The notes beneath the pieces are model-generated. The model did no database searches. It saw only the letters and a program-made list of their open reading frames with translations, and was not told the origin of the DNA. Positions 20,819-24,923 of a DNA stretch of 24,923 nucleotides are shown here, piece by piece. The position numbers and the translations under genes were made by a program. The stretch's first letter is position 1; each line of letters starts with the position of its first letter. The DNA lies in assembly GCA_027023345.1 (NCBI GenBank), contig JALVVO010000254.1:1-24923 (forward strand), written 5' to 3'. This DNA is from Thermaceae bacterium. Its GTDB lineage: Bacteria; Deinococcota; Deinococci; Deinococcales; Marinithermaceae.

Positions 20819-21937
20819 ATGTTCGACTGGTTGATTGTTGGGGCAGGCTTCACTGGAGCCACACTGGCCGAACGTATTGCTACGCAGCTGGGCCAAAAGG
20901 TGCTCGTTGTTGAGCGTAGAAATCACATAGGTGGCAATGCTTACGATTACTACAATGAACATGGAATCTTGGTTCACAAGTATGGCCCCCATATCTTTCA
21001 CACCAACAGCAAAAAAGTTTGGGACTATCTTTCTCAGTTCACCGAGTGGCGGCCCTACTATCATCGGGTACTTGCTGTGGTGGAAGGGAAGAAAGTTCCT
21101 GTTCCCTTCAACCTGAACTCGCTCTATGTCCTCTTTCCTCCGAGATATGCGGAGAAGCTAGAGAAACTCCTTGTTGAGCATTATGGTTTTGGAGTAAAAA
21201 TTCCCATCCTACACCTGCGGGAAAGTGCAGAGGGGGAATTACGCTTTTTGGCTAACTATATTTACAAACATGTCTTTTACAGTTATACTCTGAAGCAGTG
21301 GGGGCTTAAACCCGAGGAGCTTGACTCTTCAGTGACAGGTCGGGTACCTGTTTACATCAGCCGTGACGACCGCTACTTCCAAGACCGCTACCAGGGCATG
21401 CCCAAACGTGGGTACTCCGCGCTCATTCAACGGATGCTCTCTCACCCCAACATCAAGGTGCTTCTCAATACCGACTACCGAGAAATTGTGAACGAGGTTC
21501 GCTTTAACCGCATGATCTATACCGGTCCGATCGATGAGTTCTTTGATTACATGCACGGCCCTCTGCCTTACCGCAGCCTTCGGTTCGAATTCATGACCCT
21601 TGAGGAGGAATGGCACCAGGAGGTGGGCACGGTTAACTACCCGAATGAGTACGACTTCACCCGCATCACCGAGCAGAAGCACCTAACAGGGCAGCGGCTT
21701 TCTCTGACCACGCTTGTAGTGGAGTACCCGCAGGCCTACCAGGTGGATAAGAACGAGCCCTACTACCCTATCCCCAGGGAGGAGAATCGGGAACGCTATG
21801 TCCTTTACGAGAAGGAAGCAGCTAAGCTTGAGGGAAGCGTGCTTTTTGCGGGCCGGCTTGCTGACTACAAGTACTACAACATGGACCAGGCGGTAGCGAG
21901 AGCTCTGAAAGCGTTTAAGGAGGAGATTGCCCCGTGA
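20819..21937 (+). CDS. glf: UDP-galactopyranose mutase
   Basis: The 372-residue flavoenzyme converts UDP-galactopyranose to UDP-galactofuranose, the donor for galactofuranose residues. The FAD-binding motif VGAGFTGATLAER is at residues 7-19 and VVERRNHIGGNAYDYYNEHGI follows. The substrate-site region KYGPHIFHTNSKKVWDYL and the C-terminal GSVLFAGRLADYKYYNMDQAVARAL motif are intact. The length is normal for the family. GAGGGGG precedes the ATG. The stop overlaps the next gene's start (GTGA), coupling it to the glycosyltransferase. Its presence implies the surface glycan contains galactofuranose. Base composition is more GC-balanced than in the flanking sulfotransferase and GT genes. Confidence 0.96.
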   Translation: MFDWLIVGAGFTGATLAERIATQLGQKVLVVERRNHIGGNAYDYYNEHGILVHKYGPHIFHTNSKKVWDYLSQFTEWRPYYHRVLAVVEGKKVPVPFNLNSLYVLFPPRYAEKLEKLLVEHYGFGVKIPILHLRESAEGELRFLANYIYKHVFYSYTLKQWGLKPEELDSSVTGRVPVYISRDDRYFQDRYQGMPKRGYSALIQRMLSHPNIKVLLNTDYREIVNEVRFNRMIYTGPIDEFFDYMHGPLPYRSLRFEFMTLEEEWHQEVGTVNYPNEYDFTRITEQKHLTGQRLSLTTLVVEYPQAYQVDKNEPYYPIPREENRERYVLYEKEAAKLEGSVLFAGRLADYKYYNMDQAVARALKAFKEEIAP

Positions 21938-22872
21938 GTGAGAAGGTTTGCGCGGTCGTTGTGACATTCAATCGTAAGAATCTCCTCAGAAGGTGCTTAC
22001 GCGCTGTTCTAGGGCAGACCCGCGCACCGGATAAGGTTCTCGTTGTAAATAATGCAAGTACCGATGGTACACATGAGGTGTTGGCAAAGGAGTTTCCCCA
22101 AGTTGAGGTGCTCAATTTGCCGAAAAATATAGGGGGCGCTGGAGGGTTTTATGAAGGAATAAAGTGGGCTTATGAGCGAGGATTTGAGTGGATTTGGGCC
22201 ATGGATGACGATGGGATGCCTTATAGGGATAACCTCCAGAATCTCATGAACACTTCTGTAGATTTGATGATGCGAGGTTCCCTTGTAATTTCTTCAACTG
22301 ATGCGACAGAAGAGAAGCTCGCGTTTAAGATGCTATCGGAAGGCGGGAAGGAAATAAGTACTCACTCAGAAGCACGATCCCAGGCAGGAACACAGGGCGT
22401 AATATTCGGGTGGGTAACGCTATATAATGGGGTACTCATACAACGAAAGCTTGTAGAAAGGATTGGACTTCCACTCAAAGACTTATTCATCTGGGGAGAC
22501 GAGTTAGAGTATTTCTGGCGTGCCAAAAATGCGGGTGTTCCTCTGGGGACTGTAGTCAAAGCCCGTTTTCTCCATCCGCCAACTCGCCAGAAACGGATAA
22601 CAATCAAGCTGGGGCATTTGAGGTTAACCCTCCCTTATTCCGAAGATGAGACGAGGATGTTTCTTATTATTAGAAATAGCACTCTTTTGTACATGCGTCA
22701 CTTAGGTGTCAGCAAGTGGGTGCTGAAAGTTGTACTTTATATGCTTATTTTCCCGCGAAAGATCCACTTAATCACACGAGGAATTATTGAAGGAGTTAAG
22801 ATGGCCAAGGGAGAATTAAGCGATTGGAGAGCAAAGGGCGAGAGCAGACGAGATGTCGGACGCCCGGAGTAA
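21934..22872 (+). CDS. GT2-family glycosyltransferase, possible galactofuranosyltransferase
   Basis: The 312-residue protein has the GT-A nucleotide-sugar fold: VVVTFNRKNLLRRCLRAVLGQT at the start, then VNNASTDGT, PKNIGGAGGFYEGIKWA and the metal-binding WAMDDDGMP. The later acceptor-side segment is FIWGDELEYFWRAKNAG. The combination N-GGAGGF with W-W-MDDD resembles GlfT-type and rhamnosyl GT2 enzymes. Direct GTGA overlap with glf makes galactofuranose transfer a sensible inference. A C-terminal amphipathic or membrane-associating region (WVLKVVLYMLIFPRKIHLI) may hold it at the inner membrane. It overlaps the next gene by 20 bases. Confidence 0.85.
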   Translation: MSEKVCAVVVTFNRKNLLRRCLRAVLGQTRAPDKVLVVNNASTDGTHEVLAKEFPQVEVLNLPKNIGGAGGFYEGIKWAYERGFEWIWAMDDDGMPYRDNLQNLMNTSVDLMMRGSLVISSTDATEEKLAFKMLSEGGKEISTHSEARSQAGTQGVIFGWVTLYNGVLIQRKLVERIGLPLKDLFIWGDELEYFWRAKNAGVPLGTVVKARFLHPPTRQKRITIKLGHLRLTLPYSEDETRMFLIIRNSTLLYMRHLGVSKWVLKVVLYMLIFPRKIHLITRGIIEGVKMAKGELSDWRAKGESRRDVGRPE

Positions 22873-24286
22873 GTGTAGTTTTAGTAGTGAGATGTATAGA
22901 AGAGCACTAACTAGACAGGAGAAAGCGTATCTCTACGCTTTCTGGGCCACTTTGTTTGTGACGTGGAGCCCCTTCAAGTTGTTTGCCCTCTTGGTTCCGT
23001 ATTTATCTCTGGGATTGCTAATAGTAACTATGGGTAGCAAGCGCTTTTATATCGGAATGCTCCTTAGAATGGCAGTGTTTGTTTTTGTGTACGTGCTTTT
23101 ACTCGGTGTGTGGCTCATCGCAACCCCCGATTTTAATCTGATATCGGCTCTTCTCGCCATATTAACATATGGGCCACTTGTTTTTGCTTGGCTCGTTCCC
23201 TCAAGTGCTCTTCATGTATCAGATGTTTTATTAGAAAAAATGGGAAGTATAGTCCGTATTTTTGTTCTAATTGAAGGAACTTTGGGCGTCTTGCAGGCCT
23301 TTTATGGTTATTTCCACACAGGAACATTTGACTTAGCAAATGGTGATTGGGTGAAAGGGACAATCGGTTTTTCTCTCAACGGCTTTGTCAAAGGTGTGGA
23401 TTTCAGCAATGCCATGTTCGCGGTGAACGTTGCTTTTTCGCTCCTGTTTCTTGTCGCAGCGTGGCAAGTCATGCGGCATAGGTTGCTTACTTGGATTGCA
23501 GCGCTTGTTGGTGCTATAGCATTAATATTTGCGTCTGTGATGCACGTTATCGTTTTCCTCGGGTTAGCACTTGTAATTAGTGCGGTGTTGTATGGCGGTT
23601 TGTTGAAATTGCAGCGCGTCTTTCGTTTGGGAGTCTTGATAGCTATATTGACGACTGGGGTGTTTTACTTTCTTCCTACAAACCTTACGCTTATTAATTC
23701 GTACCTGGATCAGTTTATGCGCGGTGAAAGCCCGAGGGCTGTGATGGTACGGAGGCTTCTTCACGACATTCCATCGGATAATCCTTGGGTATTATACTTG
23801 GGGGCAGGACCTGGGCAGCTAACAAGTCGTGCTGCATTGATAGTGACCGGGATGTACTTTGGATCTCCCTTAAATCCAAAACCCATTCCTTTTATACCCA
23901 CCGGAACAACAGACCTCCAAAGAAAGTACTTCTTAGACTTATGGATAGAATCGGCCTCCAACCCATATTATGGCTCTACGCAAAAGCCTTACTCATCATG
24001 GATAAGTATGATTGCTGAATGTGGAGTTATTATTTCTGTTATTGCAACCTACATCTTAGTATTCCGAATGTATACTATATATAAATTGAGGGACGAAAAT
24101 TGGCACGTAGCATTCATATACTCTTCTGGCTTATTATTCTTTTTTTTGTTGGGGGCTCAAGAGAACTATTGGGAGGTGGCGCAGGCTGTTTTTCCGGGCA
24201 TAATGATGTTGAAAGTTTTATCCGGAAGATTGGTTGGCGCAAAGAGCGAAAGAAAGGTTGTAGTGCCTACGCATGTTCTCGAGTAA
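22853..24286 (+). CDS. Wzy-like O-antigen/polysaccharide polymerase
   Basis: The 477-residue protein has about ten or more hydrophobic segments and a large hydrophilic loop in its second half (about residues 280-395, including LGAGPGQLTSRAAL and NPYYGSTQKPYSSWISMIAECG). That layout, with a conserved Gly-rich GAGPGQ and a late S-W/ECG segment before the last spans, is typical of Wzy polymerases and O-antigen-ligase-like proteins. Sequence conservation is low in this family, so the call rests on topology and position beside a Wzx-like flippase. It would polymerise flipped repeat units at the periplasmic face. It is AT-rich compared with the window's left half. The ATG lies 20 bases inside the GT2 gene. 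It is the last cluster gene before the insertion sequence. Confidence 0.75.
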   Translation: MSDARSKCSFSSEMYRRALTRQEKAYLYAFWATLFVTWSPFKLFALLVPYLSLGLLIVTMGSKRFYIGMLLRMAVFVFVYVLLLGVWLIATPDFNLISALLAILTYGPLVFAWLVPSSALHVSDVLLEKMGSIVRIFVLIEGTLGVLQAFYGYFHTGTFDLANGDWVKGTIGFSLNGFVKGVDFSNAMFAVNVAFSLLFLVAAWQVMRHRLLTWIAALVGAIALIFASVMHVIVFLGLALVISAVLYGGLLKLQRVFRLGVLIAILTTGVFYFLPTNLTLINSYLDQFMRGESPRAVMVRRLLHDIPSDNPWVLYLGAGPGQLTSRAALIVTGMYFGSPLNPKPIPFIPTGTTDLQRKYFLDLWIESASNPYYGSTQKPYSSWISMIAECGVIISVIATYILVFRMYTIYKLRDENWHVAFIYSSGLLFFFLLGAQENYWEVAQAVFPGIMMLKVLSGRLVGAKSERKVVVPTHVLE

Positions 24287-24325
24287 AGACTACTGCAATG
24301 GCTTAGTCGTGAAGTTGGTACAATT

Positions 24326-24923
24326 GGCTGTATCTCAAATTGGTAGTGTTGCGTATTTTGTGGGGTTAATCCGGAGGTCTCAAGTGACGAAGGAGGAACT
24401 TCGCGGATTGACCAAGGAAGAGATCAGCCGGCGCATCCGGGAGGGTGTGAAGGCGGTCATCGAAGAGGTGCTGGAGGAGGAAATGACCGAGCACCTTGCT
24501 GCGGGGTATCGCGAACGCACGCCAACTCGACTGGGTGAGCGAAACGGCCACTACACCCGGGACCTGATTATGCTGGTGGCTAAGGTCGAGCAGCTTCGCG
24601 TGCCCCGCGATCGAGAAGGAGCTTTCTTGACCGAAGTTTTTGAGCGCTATAAGCGAATGACCGGAGAAGTTGAAGAGGTCATTCTGGAGATGTACTTGCA
24701 GGGGGTCTCCGCCCGCAAGATCGCGGCGATCACCGAAGGGCTTTCTCGCATCCGCATCAGCAAGGACGCGGTTTCCCGGATCGCCCAGCGTTTGGAAGAG
24801 GAACTCTCGGCCTGGCGTGAGCGGCCCCTGGAGCCTGCTTACCCCTACCTCTACCTGGACGCCAGCCACTTCAAAGTGAACTGGGGCGGGCGGGTGGTGG
24901 ACCTAGCCCTATTGGTGGCGGTG
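24326..24923 (+). mobile_element. IS256-family insertion sequence, left part (cut by window edge)
   Basis: An IS256-type transposase begins at 24384 and runs off the window. The sequence GGCTGTATCTCAAATTGG at 24326 lies 58 bases before its start and resembles the left inverted repeat of this family, so I set the boundary there tentatively. The right end is outside the window, so neither the repeat nor the 8-9 bp target duplication can be confirmed. The 39 bases between the wzy-like stop and 24326 hold nothing recognisable. Confidence 0.55.
24384..24923 (+). CDS. IS256-family (mutator-type) transposase, N-terminal part
   Basis: The visible 180 residues start from GTG 24384, 5 bases after GGAGGT, and remain open at the window end. 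They contain KAVIEEVLEEEMTEHLAAGY, ERNGHYTRDL, LRVPRDREGAFLTEVFERY and EEVILEMYLQGVSARKIAAI with the following helix-turn-helix-like segment. YLYLDASHFKV carries the first catalytic Asp of the DDE triad at about residue 159. This is the standard IS256 layout. No frameshift or stop occurs in the visible part, so the element may be intact. It is GC-rich, unlike the adjacent wzy-like gene. Partial only because of the window edge. Confidence 0.93.
   Translation, partial: MTKEELRGLTKEEISRRIREGVKAVIEEVLEEEMTEHLAAGYRERTPTRLGERNGHYTRDLIMLVAKVEQLRVPRDREGAFLTEVFERYKRMTGEVEEVILEMYLQGVSARKIAAITEGLSRIRISKDAVSRIAQRLEEELSAWRERPLEPAYPYLYLDASHFKVNWGGRVVDLALLVAV

Noticed and set aside
24600..24923. Plus-strand alternative frame and the minus-strand 167-codon frame within the IS
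   Set aside because: Both are shadows of the IS256 transposase frame, which is open to the window edge and carries the family motifs.
1..24923. CRISPR array, rRNA, prophage or restriction system
   Set aside because: No regularly spaced direct repeats, rRNA-like sequence, phage structural genes or restriction/modification motifs were seen.

Overview
The window looks like chromosomal DNA from a thermophilic member of Deinococcota (Thermus/Oceanithermus/Marinithermus-like). This is inferred from the very high GC in the left two thirds, frequent GTG/TTG starts, several genes with a -10 box only 5-7 bases before the start codon (the leaderless arrangement known in this phylum), and the protein families present. 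No database search was possible.

Layout. (1) 1-1505: a tRNA-Asn gene with its promoter and terminator, about 600 bases with no credible gene, and a small RNase H-like gene. (2) 1533-4977: phosphoenolpyruvate synthase (minus) and, divergently, a polyprenyl diphosphate synthase. (3) 5028-11223: an export/surface-structure locus. It holds a 983-residue secreted protein with a beta-barrel-like centre and regulatory-like Ig modules, convergent with a minus-strand operon for a Ser/Thr/Ala-rich fibre-like protein, a pilus-chaperone-like protein and a secreted Cys-containing protein. Divergent from that operon is another secreted beta-rich protein. The two divergent genes are each preceded by an RNA leader that I recognise as a c-di-GMP-II riboswitch. 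Their helices covary between the two copies, and the plus-strand copy has a visible anti-sequestor/sequestor switch over the SD and start codon. (4) 11204-14745: a patch of toxin-antitoxin and small genes (VapBC-type pair, nucleotidyltransferase, Phd-like and RHH orphans, decayed vapC) around a class I mannose-6-phosphate isomerase gene. (5) 14947-24286: nine tightly packed co-directional genes: SLC13-type anion (probably sulfate) transporter, UspA-like protein, ATP sulfurylase, APS kinase, Wzx-like flippase, PAPS-dependent sulfotransferase, UDP-galactopyranose mutase, GT2 glycosyltransferase and Wzy-like polymerase. (6) 24326-end: the left part of an IS256-family insertion sequence, cut by the window edge.

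How it fits together. Region 5 reads as a self-contained route from sulfate uptake through APS and PAPS to a sulfated, probably galactofuranose-containing surface polysaccharide. No reductive sulfate-assimilation gene lies in it. GC drops visibly from the flippase onward, as is common for exchanged polysaccharide genes. Region 3 reads as a c-di-GMP-controlled surface-fibre system resembling, but clearly diverged from, chaperone-usher pili. Both are consistent with biofilm or cell-surface functions. The riboswitch-controlled export locus is the best candidate for an undescribed system.
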